A stretch of DNA of 64,000 nucleotides from Megaleporinus macrocephalus (lineage: Eukaryota > Chordata > Actinopteri > Characiformes > Anostomidae): contig CM038720.1 in the NCBI GenBank assembly GCA_021613375.1, positions 7,964,462-8,028,461 of the forward strand, read 5' to 3'. Numbering within the stretch: the stretch's first letter is position 1; each line of letters begins with the position of its first letter. Below, one piece after another: positions 45,645-57,859 of this stretch. Made by a program: the position numbers and the translations under genes. Below the pieces are notes generated by a model. It made no database searches. It had not been told where the DNA came from and was given only the letters and a program-made list of their open reading frames with translations.

Positions 45645-47125
45645 TCCATAGCAGCGATATCAGAATAAATAATATAATAGTAGAATATAATATATATAGC
45701 AGTGATATCAGAATAAATAATAAAATAGTAGGATATAATATATATAGCAGTTACATCAGAATAAATAATATAATAGTATAATATAGTATAATATAGCAGT
45801 GATATCAGAATAAATAATATATTAGTAGAATATAATATATATAGCAGTGATATCAAAATAAATAATATAATAGTAGAATATAATATATATAGCAGTGATA
45901 TCAGAATAAATAATATAATAGTAGAATATAATATAATGTAGCAGTGATATCAGAATAAATAATATAATAGTAGAATATAATATATATAGCATTGATATCA
46001 GAATAAATAATATAATAGTAGAATATAATATAATGTAGCAGTGATATCAGAATAAATAATATAATAGTAGAATATAATATATATAGCATTGATATCAGAA
46101 TAAATAATATATTAGTAGAATATAATATAATATAGCAGTGATATCAGAATAAATAATACAATAGTAGAATATAATATAATATAGCAGTGATATCAGAATA
46201 AATAATATAATAGTAGAATATAATATAATGTAGCAGTGATATCAGAATAAATAATATAATAGTAGAATATAATATATATATATATAGCATTGATATCAGA
46301 ATAAATAATATAATAGTAGAATATAATATATATAGCAATGATATCAGAATAAATAATACAATAGTAGAATATAATATAATATAGCAGTGATATAAGAATA
46401 AATAATATAATAGTAGAATATAATATAATATAGCAGTGATATCAGAATAAATAATATATTAGTAGAATATAATATATATAGCAGTGATATCAGAATAAAT
46501 AATATAATAGTAGAATATAATACAATGTAGCAGTGATATCAGAATAAATAATATAATAGTAGAATATAATATATATAGCAGTGATATCAGAATAAATAAT
46601 ATAATAGTAGAATATAATATAGCAGTGATATCAGAATAAATAATACAATAGTAGAATATAATATAATATAGCAGTTATATCAGAATAAATAATATAATAG
46701 TAGAATATAATATATATATAGCAGTGATATCAGAATAAATAATATAATAGTAGAATATAATATATATAGCAGTGATATCAGAATAAATAATATAATAGTA
46801 GAATATAATATACATAGCAGTGATATCATAATAAATAATACAATAGTAGAATATAATATAATATAGCAGTGATATCAGAATAAATAATATAATAGTAGAA
46901 TATAATATACATAGCAGTGATATCAGAATAAATAATATAATAGTAGAATATAATATATATAGCAGTGATATCAGAATAAATAATATAATAGTAGAATATA
47001 ATATACATAGCAGTGATATCAGAATAAATAATACAATAGTAGAATATAATATAATATAATATAGCAGTGATATCAGAATAAATAATATAATAGTAGAATA
47101 GAATATACATAGCAGTGATATCAGA
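45645..47125 (+). repeat. AT-rich satellite, unit about 48-50 bp, about 30 copies
   Basis: Each unit reads gcagtgatatcagaataaat then aatataatagtagaatataa, with a variable TA-rich spacer (tatatata or taatgta). The variable spacer makes the unit length drift. The minus-strand Tyr/Ile-rich ORFs are artefacts. Confidence 0.93.
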
Positions 47126-47529
47126 GTCTTAGTGGAGAGTCTTAGTGGGCAACACAGCCTAAAAACAGCTGTTGATTGTGGTGTTATGCAGTTTTCAGAT
47201 GACCTCCATTAATGAATTGTTTATTGATGCTCATTTATATATAAAAAATACATAAATAATAAAAAAAAATAATAACCTTGTTCTAAAGGAGATCAAAGAA
47301 AGATCTGAGCTACCAAACAACCTCAAAATCATTTTGCAATGACAGTGTGTGGTATAAACAGTGAGGTCACAGGGACACAGCCTGTAAAATCTCTTTTCTG
47401 GAATGTACTTTGGCAACAACATTAATAATTTAAATCAAAACATCATCTAAGGCTAGATTGTTGTTGTTGTTGTTTGTAATATGGACAATTATGCATATTT
47501 AATTAGAGAATTTGCATTTCTAAATATAC

Positions 47530-47755
47530 ACACAAAATTCTTAGGCACCTAAGCTGATAGTTTAAAAGTCTTTATCTGATCAGTAAGTGTATGTTCACCA
47601 GTAAGGACACCAGATATGATTAGAACAGATGTAAATAATCATACATACAATACAAAGTAACATGAATATCTTATTGTGAAAGAAGTAGATCATATCTTTG
47701 AAGTTTGAAGAACAAAGTGTAGTTCCAGATTTCTCCTGGACGCCCCAGACATTAC
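47530..47755 (+). repeat. Dispersed repeat G, copy 1
   Basis: It is about 85-90 percent similar by eye to 52905-53110, sharing cttaggcacctaagctgat, gattagaacagatgtaaata and agatttctcctggacgcccc. The family was not recognised. Around it, 47126-50320 has no exon or named element; a G-homopolymer-rich stretch is at 48100-48137. Confidence 0.65.
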
Positions 47756-50320
47756 AATGTGATGATAATTACACTATAATTAGCATTTGTAACCAATAAG
47801 AAAGAAATGAACTCATTGTACATAGTGAAGCACAAATGACTCACAAGTTATTATTACTGTGCTATGGAAACGATGGAGCCTGCTCAGCAAATCTCCCCTA
47901 AAATTAATTTTATTTTGAATGACATGCAATGCATGTCGTAAACACCAAGTTACATCGTAATGGTCAAGTGTCCACATACTTTTGTCCATATATTCTATCT
48001 GGGCAGTCGGAAACAGTCAATTCTGATCCAATAAAGATTTCAAGCTGCAATGCAGATTATCTGTTACCCGCTCTGATGGAAACAGGCCAGGTCCTTTGTC
48101 GGGGGTTGGGAGGGGGGTTTGGGGGGGGTGGGGGGGTGTCTATAAAGTGCTTGTCTCCTTGCGCAACAACACGTCTACAAGTGCAACGAAGTTCAGCCTG
48201 TTTGTCGGCAGCACAAAACTATACAGATACAAGGTCGAGAGAGATGAATGAGTGTCAGTATGTCATAAAATTCCAGATACAAACAAAAATGCTGGGTTGA
48301 ATGCAACACTCCCACCACACACCTGGCTCTTATTCACAATCACTCTTTACACACTTTTTTTTTTGTTTCCTAGTAACCATGTGAAATGCGTTCCTCGCCA
48401 AATAATAACAGAGTCTACACGTTATTTCACCCCATTTGAGTTTTTTCCAAGGGTACCGGCAAGGTCAAGGTTGAGGCAGCAGCACATTCCACTCCCAGTT
48501 TTAAAGGCCTGCTCTGAGTTGATGAGTATAAACTCACAAACTCGACAGGACTCATCGTTTTCTGTTTTAACCTGCAAGGCTGCGTCTAAACTGGCAACCG
48601 GGCCATTAGGTAGGCCATTATTCCTCAATTCAGCGACAGTCAAAGGAATCCATTACGGAAATGCAATGTTCTGTAGTCATTATCCACTTTTCACTGTGAC
48701 AACCAATGCAAAGGACTAGCACGGCATTAATTACAAAGACCTACTTCATCTGAACGCTGTAGATCGTGACGCTCAGATACTTTTCTATATAGGAATTTGC
48801 GGATGCAACAGCTTCACTGTCTCAATAAAACCGTGAGAGTAACTTTGCAGGACATGGGCAGATTATCTTCTGGCCTCTATACCCCTTATGAAGCATCAAG
48901 TATGAACACAGCTTTAGCCGGTCAGTTGGTCTCTCCCCTGCGTGGGGAGGTTCACTCTGGAGTGATTCCCTTGAAATTTATTTATATTGAATGACATGCA
49001 GGGCACCCAGTTATGGCCCTGTGATTGCATCAGTTTTGGTGTACCACTTACAATGCATCAAGTATAAACCCAGTTTAAACACTCAGTCAGTCTCAGCTGT
49101 GGACAGTGCTCCAAAGAAAGGTCAATTAATGGCAAGTCTGCCCAGCAGAATTTTGTTTCAGTTGTCATTAATTCAGGAGAAATGTAACTATTTGTAAATT
49201 GGGTGTGTCAAATATTGGATGGAGGCAACTACAGGTACGGGCGGAAGCTACATGGAATGGGGTTTTCATGGCCGAACAGCTGCACACAAGGCTAAGATCA
49301 GTATGCATGATGGCAGGCACCAACTTAAGTGGTGTAAAGCATTCTGCTACTGGATAGGTACATGTGCAACTAACAAGAAACACCTGGCGCTAACGAAAGG
49401 GCGGGGCTAGAGACCACACAGGTGAGATAGATGACATCCAAAAATCGCCTACTTGACTACTTCTCAGTAGGGAAATCAGTAGGCGAGCACGGCTAGTATG
49501 TCTGAATGCTCAATAGTGATGGAGCAGTACGTGAACGTTACCCGGACGACTTCCTGAATCAGGAGACATTGTTAAGTATGCGACTACAGCACACTGTGCT
49601 ATCCCATAATTCAACTGGAGCTGCAGATGCACAGGGAAAGCACAGGGAAAAAAACGGTGGAAAGCGATACGTCTGCTGTGTGTACATAACTACTGCTGCT
49701 GAACTGCAGTTGGAGCTACTTCTGAGGTAACCATGATTAAGTTCTCCTGAGAGTTACAGCTCAACACCGTATGAGTACAGATTTAGACCCAAACTCTTAT
49801 TGAGTTTTTAATGAACAGCGGGACGTTTACTGTGGTGGTCTGACGTCTTATGTTAGATGGCGAACGTAGTGCGTCCGAGATTGCTACTACTCCACCGCTC
49901 CAGCAGTACATACTACTCCAATCTAGTACCTACTGACTTAGTAGACGATTTCGGATGCACCCAAGGAGTAACAAGAAAGAGACAGTTACAAAGAAAGATC
50001 ATTTCTATTGCTCTACTAATTATCTAGTGTTCGCATAATATTAAAAGCACCAGATGAAGAGGAAGGCATACATGATGGTGATGATGGAGCTGGTTCAAAT
50101 GCTGGAAACTGTAGTGTATTGACTAATGTGATGGGGAGAGTTATTCAGAGCTGCTGGAAACTGGAAATGACTTGCGTATCTATTTGGTGACTTTGCAGTT
50201 ATTTGTTCCAACTTATTCAGCAAGTGGATTCAAATCTGACTAATTACACTACACATTGGGTTGATTGATTAACTTGGTGCTCTATCGTTTTTATTAGATA
50301 TGTATTACTATAAAACCCCT

Positions 50321-50545
50321 GTATGGAGTTTACATGTTCTCCTCTTGTCCACCTCGGTTTCCTCCCACAGTCCAATAACTGAACTGAAGACCCTTAATTT
50401 GTGTTTATGTGTGTGAATGTGTACGTTTGGGTGCTGGTCTCGTAATAGCATTTCCCTTTCTTCTGCCCAATGAACGCTGGGATTGGTCCAGCACCGCCCC
50501 CACCCCTGGGATCCCAGAGAAATGAATGAATAAATGAATAAATGA
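50321..50545 (+). mobile_element. Diverged tRNA-like SINE body
   Basis: It contains gtatggagtttacatgttct, cggtttcctcccacagtcc and a terminal (tgaataaa)n-type tail. It corresponds to the body at 17571 but is more diverged, and lacks an array and a tRNA-like head. Confidence 0.6.
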
Positions 50546-50679
50546 ATGTGTTTGATGGTATTTTAGATTCAATTGCTGCTTATAAAACAGTGCGACTGCG
50601 CTTTAATGCTAACAATTTCTAAACTACACAAACACACATACCTGTGCAGCTTAAAATGGAGGCAGGGAACAAACACCAG

Positions 50680-50688
50680 AGAGAGAGA

Positions 50689-50769
<81 letters not shown>
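50680..50769. repeat. (GA)n microsatellite
   Basis: About 90 bp of GA repeat with a few AAAG interruptions. A short (CT)n follows at about 50908-50936. The ORFs across it are artefacts. Confidence 0.93.
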
Positions 50770-50772
<3 letters not shown>

Positions 50773-50902
50773 ATAAAGGAGCTTTTCGTGTTTACCTTCT
50801 TCAATGTGAGCAAAAAACTCACGTGTGTTTATCCGAGAGGTGGCGGCGAAAAACAAAGTAAGTGCACCTCCGTCTCACGCACTCTCTCACTCTATGTTTC
50901 TC

Positions 50903-50939
<37 letters not shown>

Positions 50940-51292
50940 CTCCTTCATTGTGGTTCAGTCGCACAGTTGACGTTTCATTATGTCCATTACAGCGAGCTCA
51001 TCCATATTTCAGTCTCTCACACTTCCCGGGAGTTAAATCGAGGCTTCATTGCTCCGGATGCTGTTCTTCTGGTCTCCCACACCATCTCAAAGCTACCCCC
51101 ACCTCCCATCCCCCAACTCCCATCCCCAAACAGGGATAATACTTCAGCAAATCCAGACGGCTTGTCTGAGATTTAAGTTGCATCTGTCTTTGAGCTGATC
51201 TAATCATGGAGGTTTGGGTTTGCAAGAGCTAAAGTAACAATGTTTGGCTGCACTTTTCCCACAAAGAGAGGAGAAGAAATAAGAAATGAATA

Positions 51293-52900
51293 CACCCTAT
51301 GGTCAAAAGTATGGGAGCACCTGAACATCCATCCATTATCTTCTACTTCCACTGCCCAGCGTCATCAGGCGAAAGGTGGGGTACACTATGGACAGGTTGC
51401 CAGTCCATCACATGGCCAACACACACTCACTAAGACCTATAGGCAGTTTAGAGTGAGGATCAACCTAACATGCATTTAGACTGTGGGAGGAAACCAGAGT
51501 ACCCGGAGGAAACCCACTCAAGCACGGAGAGAACATACACACTCCATACAGAACCACCCGGACCGGGAATCCAACCCAGATCATCTTACTGTGAGGAGAC
51601 AGTGCTGACCACTAGACCACTGTACTGACCACTACACCACTATACTAACCACTACACCACCGTACTGACAACTACACCACCGCACTAACCACTACACCAC
51701 CATACTAACCACTACACCACCATACTAACCACTACACCACTGTACTAACCACTACACCACCATACTAACCACTACACCACCATACTAACCACTACACCAC
51801 CGTACTAACCACTACACCACCATACTAACCACTACACCACCGTACTAACCACTACACCACCGTACTAACCACTACACCACCATACTAACCACTACACCAC
51901 CATACTAACCACTACACCACTGTACTAACCACTACACCACCGTACTAACCACTACACCACCGTACTAACCACTACACCACCGTACTAACCACTACACCAC
52001 CATACTAACCACTACACCACCATACTAACCACTACACTACAGTGCTAACCACTACACCACCGTACTAACCACTACACCACCGTACTAACCACTATACCAC
52101 CGTGCTAACCACTACACCACCATACTAACAACTACACCACCGTACTAACCACTACACCACAGTGCCGCCTGGAACACCTGACCACCACAACTATATGAGC
52201 TTGTTTGACACCACATTCTAAAACCATGGGCATTTATACAGAGTTGGTCCCCGTTTGTGGCTTAATAGCCGCCACTTTTCTGAAAAAGGCCTGACATTCT
52301 GGTTCATCCCAAAGGTATTCTACGACAAACTCATCAAACTCTGTCTTATGGCTGGCTTTTTGTAAACAGTTACACTAGACCTGATCAAGATCTTCCTCAA
52401 GATCTTTGAAGAACACAACTGTCTGAAGTATCTTTGCATGCTGTAGTATTTTTCACCCTTCGCTGGAACTAAGGGGGCTAAACCCTGAAAGACAGCCCTG
52501 GGCCTCCCATTATCCCTCCTCCACCAAACTTCATTGCTGGCACTTTGAATTCCAGTAGGTAGCACTTTGGAGTGAAGCATGATTCATCATTCCAGAGAAT
52601 GTGATTCCACTACTCCAGAGTTCAGAGGGGCTTTATACATTACTCCAGGCAAAACTTAGCACTGCACCATGAAACAGTCCATTTCATGAAACAGTCCTTG
52701 TGCTGATGTACTGTACAGTGAGTGTTGTAGCAGTTTGCATGGTCTACTGCTTCATGGCTGAGCTGTTGTTGTTGCTGTCACAAGAACACTTACGGTTGTC
52801 TGGGGCAGATCTAGCAGGGCAGAAATTTTACTAACTGACTTAAGGCAAAGGTGGCATTCTTGCTTTGTTTAAAGTCACTGAGTTTTTTAGTTTGACCCAT
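51293..52900 (-). mobile_element. Tc1-like relic interrupted by a SINE
   Basis: It starts with a TA-flanked terminus (accctatggtcaaaagtatg) and resumes after the SINE at 52175 with ccaccacaactatatgagc. It then runs through fragments of a minus-strand transposase region: ccaccaaacttcattgctgg, the flank of the catalytic block, and gggcagatctagcagggcag. The body is heavily deleted and its far end is not resolved. Confidence 0.65.
51328..52174 (-). mobile_element. Full-length tRNA-like SINE with array 2 in its head
   Basis: On the minus strand it begins ggcggcactgtggtgtagtg and then has 28 tandem 20-bp units (51602-52165). A B-box-like GGTTGGATTCC (51576-51566) follows, then the central body (cggtttcctcccacagtc, ggactggcaacctg) and a (ggat)n-type 3' tail. 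It is flanked by CACCTGAACA (51318-51327) and CACCTGACCA (52175-52184), a 9 of 10 match fitting a target-site duplication. The unit's TGGTGTAGTGG is one base from a tRNA-Glu A box, and the B box is one base from GGTTCGATTCC. It is not a functional tRNA. Confidence 0.82.
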
Positions 52901-52904
52901 CCTT

Positions 52905-53110
52905 AGGCACCTAAGCTGATTGATTAAAAGCCTTTATCTTATCAAAACGTGTATTTAAGATCACCAGATCTGATTAGAACAGATGTAAATAATCATACAT
53001 ATAATACAAAGTAACATGAGTATCTTATTGTGAGAGAAGTAGATCAGATCTTGAGCTCCAGTTTGAAGAACAAAGTGTAGTTCCAGATTTCTCCTGGACG
53101 CCCCAGACAT
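52905..53110 (+). repeat. Dispersed repeat G, copy 2
   Basis: Second copy of the 47530 sequence in the same orientation. The stretch 53111-53802 is otherwise non-repetitive, with a GC-richer part at 53330-53740 that may be a conserved element. Confidence 0.65.
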
Positions 53111-53802
53111 TGTATGAATGTATTCAGTTCCTTCAGCAGCAATCTTGATTTAGCTTAATGAAGTACTGAGCAGTCGAAGCAGGTATTAGATGAGAACTTT
53201 AAATAATACTGGGGTGTTTATAGAAGGAGAAGCTTGGAAAGGGTTAAATAAACACACTGGTGTATGTAAAAGGACTACTTACTTACTACTTATTAATACT
53301 GTATGGGTATTTAAGACATGCTGAACAGGCCTGAGACGCTTTCAGAGTGGCGTTCGTCTCCGAAGTTGAAGACTGGAGGATGAATAGGAGAGAAAATGGC
53401 ATCACTGTGGAGGGCCACAGATGTCTCTCTGTTTCTCTGGGGGGGGTGAGGTGGGGGGCGACTTAACCAAAGAGCCGTTCATCACCTGAGTGTGATGAGG
53501 AGCTCAGTCTGAGAGGGCTGAAATCCCTCTCTCTCAGCGCAGGGAAGGGGAATCCTGGGAAAATGCGGGAGGCTGACGCGGTGCGGGAGCCGGAGAACAC
53601 CTATTATTTTCGCCCTGGTGTCCACATTCAATTACAGCAGAGTTATAGGCTTTAGATGCCCATCCAGAGTGGTGCGCTGGTGACATCGAGAGCCATCAGA
53701 GGTCAGAGGGGGAGGACGCTGATGGAAACTGTGAGCAACTGAGAAGAAATGCAGTGAATTCGATAGATTTATCAGAATTTCATAAAATGGTTACAGGCGT
53801 TG

Positions 53803-55165
53803 TTGGCACAGTGGTGTAGTGGTTAGTAAGGTGGTGTAGTGGTTAGTATGGTGGTGTAGTGGTTAGTATGGTGGTGTAGTGGTTAGTAAGGTGGTGTAGT
53901 GGTTAGTATGGTGGTGTAGTGGTTAGTATGGTGGTGTAGTGGTTAGTAAGGTGGTGTAGTGGTTAGTAAGGTGGTGTAGTGGTTAGTATGGTGGTGTAGT
54001 GGTTAGTAAGGTGGTGTAGTGGTTAGTAAGGTGGTGTAGTGGTTAGTATGGTGGTGTAGTGGTTAGTATGGTGGTGTAGTGGTTAGTAAGGTGGTGTAGT
54101 GGTTAGTAAGGTGGTGTAGTGGTTAGTATGGTGGTGTAGTGGTTAGTAAGGTGGTGTAGTGGTTAGTATGGTGGTGTAGTGGTTAGTAAGGTGGTGTAGT
54201 GGTTAGTATGGTGGTGTAGTGGTTAGTAAGGTGGTGTAGTGGTTAGTATGGTGGTGTAGTAGTTAGTAAGGTGGTGTAGTGGTTAGTAAGGTGGTGTAGT
54301 GGTTAGTATGGTGGTGTAGTGGTTAGTATGGTGGTGTAGTGGTTAGTAAGGTGGTGTAGTGGTTAGTATGGTGGTGTAGTGGTTAGTAAGGTGGTGTAGT
54401 GGTTAGTATGGTGGTGTAGTGGTTAGTATGGTGGTGTAATGGTTAGTATGGTGGTGTAGTGGTTAGTATGGTGGTGTAGTGGTTAGTAAGGTGGTGTAGT
54501 GGTTAGTACGGTGGTGTAGTGGTTAGTACGGTGGTGTAGTGGTTAGTACGGTGGTGTAGTGGTTAGTATGGTGGTGTAGTGGTTAGTAGGGTGATGTAGT
54601 GGTTAGTATGGTGGTGTAGTGGTTAGTATGGTGGTGTAGTGGTTAGTACGGTGGTGTAGTGGTTAGTATGGTGGTGCAGTGGTTAGTACGGTGGTGTAGT
54701 GGTCAGTACAGGGTGTAGTGGTTAGTACGGTGGTGTAGTGGTTAGTACGGTGGTGTAGTGGTTAGTACGGTGGTGTAGTGGTTAGTACGGTGGTGTAGTG
54801 GTTAGTAAGGTGGTGTAGTGGTTAGTAAGGTGGTGTAGTGGTTATTACGGTGGTGTAGTGGTTAGTAAGGTGGTGTAGTGGTTAGTATGGTGGTGTAGTG
54901 GTTAGTATGGTGGTGTAGTGGTTAGTACGGTGGTGTAGTGGTTAGTATGGTGGTGTAGTGGTTAGTATGGTGGTGTAGTGGTTATTACGGTGGTGTAGTG
55001 ATTAGTATGGTGGTGTAGTGGTCAGCACTGTCTTATCACAGTAAGATGATCTGGGTTGGATTCCCGGTCCGGGTGGTTTTGTGTGGAGTGTGTATGTTCT
55101 CCCCGTGCTTGAGTGGGTTTCCCTCGGGTACTCCGGTTTCCTCCCACAGTCTAAACACATGCAAA
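53803..55165 (+). mobile_element. tRNA-like SINE with array 3 (about 61 units) in its head
   Basis: It opens with ttggcacagtggtgtagtgg and continues as 20-bp units to about 55020. The period is strict to about 54700, then there is one shortened unit. The last unit's A-box-like TGGTGTAGTGG is at 55011-55021 and a B-box-like GGTTGGATTCC at 55054-55064. The body (gtgtggagtgtgtatgttct, ggtttcctcccacagtc) stops at about 55165, so the 3' tail is lost. It has the same order as the minus-strand copy at 51328. Confidence 0.85.
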
Positions 55166-55985
55166 TTTGGTAAATTCACACCTGTTAGATCTCCCTCCAT
55201 CACACCACGCTATCAAGCATGTGAAGCTGCTGCACCTTTTCAATCTGCTATTGCGACTCCTTTGAAGGCTCAACAAGCTCTGAGGAGAACATTAAGCCTC
55301 CTAAATCAACCATGTCATGCATACAGTTTTGCCTGTAGGGAAACACAATCCCTGATTGGTCGACCAGTCAGGAACACAGCCTCTGAGCCTGGTCATTCAG
55401 CTCAATTTTTTTTTTCCAAGATTTATCATCATGGATCTTAAGGTGGAACAAGAAGTTCTAATAAGAAGTCAACTTTAGCTTTGTGAAGGTGGACGTTGTC
55501 GGGTGGCACAGAGATTCAGATAAGAAGCCAACCAGACAGTTCAAGGAGCTGGTTGTGCAGAGTCATTTTTCAAACGAGCTTCAGATTCAGGATTTCGGAA
55601 TGTCGAAAGCGACCTTGGTCGGACCATCTTTGGGGTCAGTTGTTTCCAGTCACAGTCCACTCGTGCTAACTGATAAGAGAATCACTACTGCATTATATGA
55701 GCTGGTGGGAGGGGGTGTGTGTGGAGTGCAGGGCTGAGGGCGTAAGCGTAACAGTAGTTCATCATTGTGAAACAAAAAGATCAGACGGAACAGAATCATG
55801 TGACTTTCCGGCGTCTTCAATTACTTGAAAAATCGTTGCCCATCAGTTTTCAGCTTTAGCAATATCCTCACTTTTCCACTTCGTCCTTGTGTAAAAGCTA
55901 TTTTTTAATTTCAGGATTTTCCATTCAAAATTCACAAACTGCTATTGCTGGAAAATCTGCTTCTATCAATTAGATTTTCTGCAAA
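55166..55985. other. Unassigned intron
   Basis: No repeat family, RNA gene or exon is recognised. Two short plus-strand ORFs (one overlapping the SINE end) have no recognisable domain. Confidence 0.45.
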
Positions 55986-55989
55986 CTGC

Positions 55990-57216
55990 AAACCCCTTGT
56001 TAAAATATACCGTCAATGAGGTTTCTGAGACCCGAGTACACTGTCTCTAGCCACACCCAGGCCTGATTATTGCCACACCTGTTCTCAACCAAGACATCAC
56101 TTAAATAGGACCTGCCTGACAAAGTGAAGTCCACCAAAAGATCCTTAAAAGCTACACATCATGCCGAGATCCAAAGAATCTCAGGAACAATTGAGAAAGA
56201 AGGTAATTGAGATCTATCAGTCAGGAAAGGGTTATAAAGCCATTTCCAAAGCTTTGGGAATCCAGCAAACCACAGTGAGAGTCATTGCCCACAAATGGGG
56301 AAGACATGGAACTGTGGTGAACCTTCCCAGGAGTGACCGGCCGCCCAAAATTACCACAAGAGTGCAGCGACGACTCATCCAAGAGGTCACAAAAGACCCC
56401 ACAACAACATCCAAAGAACTGCAGGCCTCACTTGCCTCAGGTAAGGTCAGTGTTCATGCCTCCACCATCAGAAAGTGACTGGGCAAAAATGGCCTACATG
56501 GCAGAGTTCCTAGACGAAAACCACTGCTGAGCACAAAGAACATTAAAGCTTGTCTCAATTTTTCCAGAACACATCTTGATGATCCACAAGATTTTTGGGA
56601 AAACATTCTGTGGACCGATGAGACAAAAGTTGAACTCTTTGGAAGGTGTGTGTCCCAATACATCTGGCGTAAAAGAAACACTGCATTCCAGGAAAAGAAC
56701 ATTATACCAACAGTAAAATATGGTGGTGGTGATGATCTGAGGCTGTTTTGCTGCATCAGGGCCTGGAAGACTTGCTGTGATAAATGGAACTAGGAATTCT
56801 GCTGTCTACCAAAAGATCCTGAAGGAGAATCTTCCACCATCTGTTTGTGACCTCAAGCTGAAACGAACTTGGGTTCTGCAGCAGGACAATGATCCAAAAC
56901 ACACCAGGAAGTCCACCTCTGAATGGCTGAGGAAAAACAAAATGAAGACTTTGGAGTGGCCTAGTCAAAGTCCTGACCTGAATCCGATTGAGATGCTGTG
57001 GCAGACCTTAAAAAGGCCGTTCATGCTGGAAAACCCTCCAACGTAGCTGAATTACTACAATTCTGTAAAGATGAGTGAATTCCTCCACAAGGCTGTAAAA
57101 GACTCATTGCAAGTTATCGCAAACGCTTGGTTGCAGTTGTTGCTGCTAAGGGTGGCCTGACCCGCTATTAAGTTTAGGGGGCAATCACTTTTTCACACAG
57201 GGCCATGTAGGTTTGG
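55990..57216 (+). mobile_element. Tc1-like element, left end lost
   Basis: The right terminus gcaatcactttttcacacag, then ggccatgtaggtttgga, is a well-known fish Tc1 end. The 5' untranslated part (ccacacccaggcctgatta, acttaaataggacctgcctg) precedes the transposase start. The left inverted repeat is not recognisable. A SINE fragment follows directly at 57217. Confidence 0.85.
56161..57170 (+). pseudogene. Tc1-like transposase pseudogene with the catalytic triad still encoded
   Basis: It starts MPRSKESQEQLRKK and carries the helix-turn-helix pair (GYKAISKALGI...TVRVIAHKW) and the GRPP-type linker. A TGA at 56476-56478 interrupts it where the family normally has Arg. Reading continues in the same frame to LWTDETK (first Asp at 56617-56619). 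A small deletion after KYGGGD shifts the frame, and the next frame holds QQDNDPKH (second Asp 56885-56887) and PIEMLW (Glu 56990-56992), exactly 35 codons apart as in DD34E enzymes. A further frameshift follows LKR. The breaks make it inactive, though sequence decay is modest. Confidence 0.9.
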
Positions 57217-57395
57217 AGGTCACAGAGGGGATAGAGCCAATCCCAGCAACATCTAGCGAAGGCGGGTATACCATGGACAGGTCGCCAGTCTATCGCAAGG
57301 CCAATATACGGGCACACACTCACACCTACGGGAAGTTTAGAGTGACTGATCAACCTAACATGCATGTGTTTGGACTGTGGGAGTGAGACAGTGCT
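57217..57395 (-). mobile_element. tRNA-like SINE fragment
   Basis: It has the minus-strand body: ggacaggtcgccagtctatc, gtttagagtgactgatcaa and gtgtttggactgtgggag. It then jumps to tgagacagtgctaacg, the start of the head, with the middle deleted. It adjoins the Tc1 right end. Confidence 0.6.
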
Positions 57396-57859
57396 AACGA
57401 GAAACTAGTCATCATATCTTCTGCTCCATGAAACACATGTTAATGGTCAGTAGTAACAGATATGCTTCTTTAATATATTTACATTGTACTAAACATGTAC
57501 TACATTCATGTTTAATGGGCGTATATGAGCTGAAACAGGAAGCCTAGCGCATCCCAAATTTAACATCTTAATATAACATTATAGTCATTATGGCTTTTAG
57601 AAGAATGGGGTTTTTGGGGAGGTGGGCTAGTGTACTATAGACCACTGTGCTGAGGCCTAAGCTTTTGTCCTGAATGGCATTTTTCCCTTTACATTACTTT
57701 TACTTTTATACTTTAAGTAGTTCTGAATTACTCAAGTAGTCTAAATTAAATCATTCTCAGTAGTTTATCAGTTTGGGTCCACATTGGACAATGCCTGATC
57801 CAGACCGCGGTCCGCATATTAGTGACCCTTCTGATAAACTACTGAGATTTAATTTACAC

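Noticed and set aside
45623..47110. Tyr/Ile-rich minus-strand ORFs
   Set aside because: They are translations of the AT-rich satellite.
55011..55064. A tRNA gene, from the A-box and B-box-like motifs
   Set aside because: The acceptor and anticodon stems do not pair and both boxes are imperfect. It is a tRNA-like SINE head.
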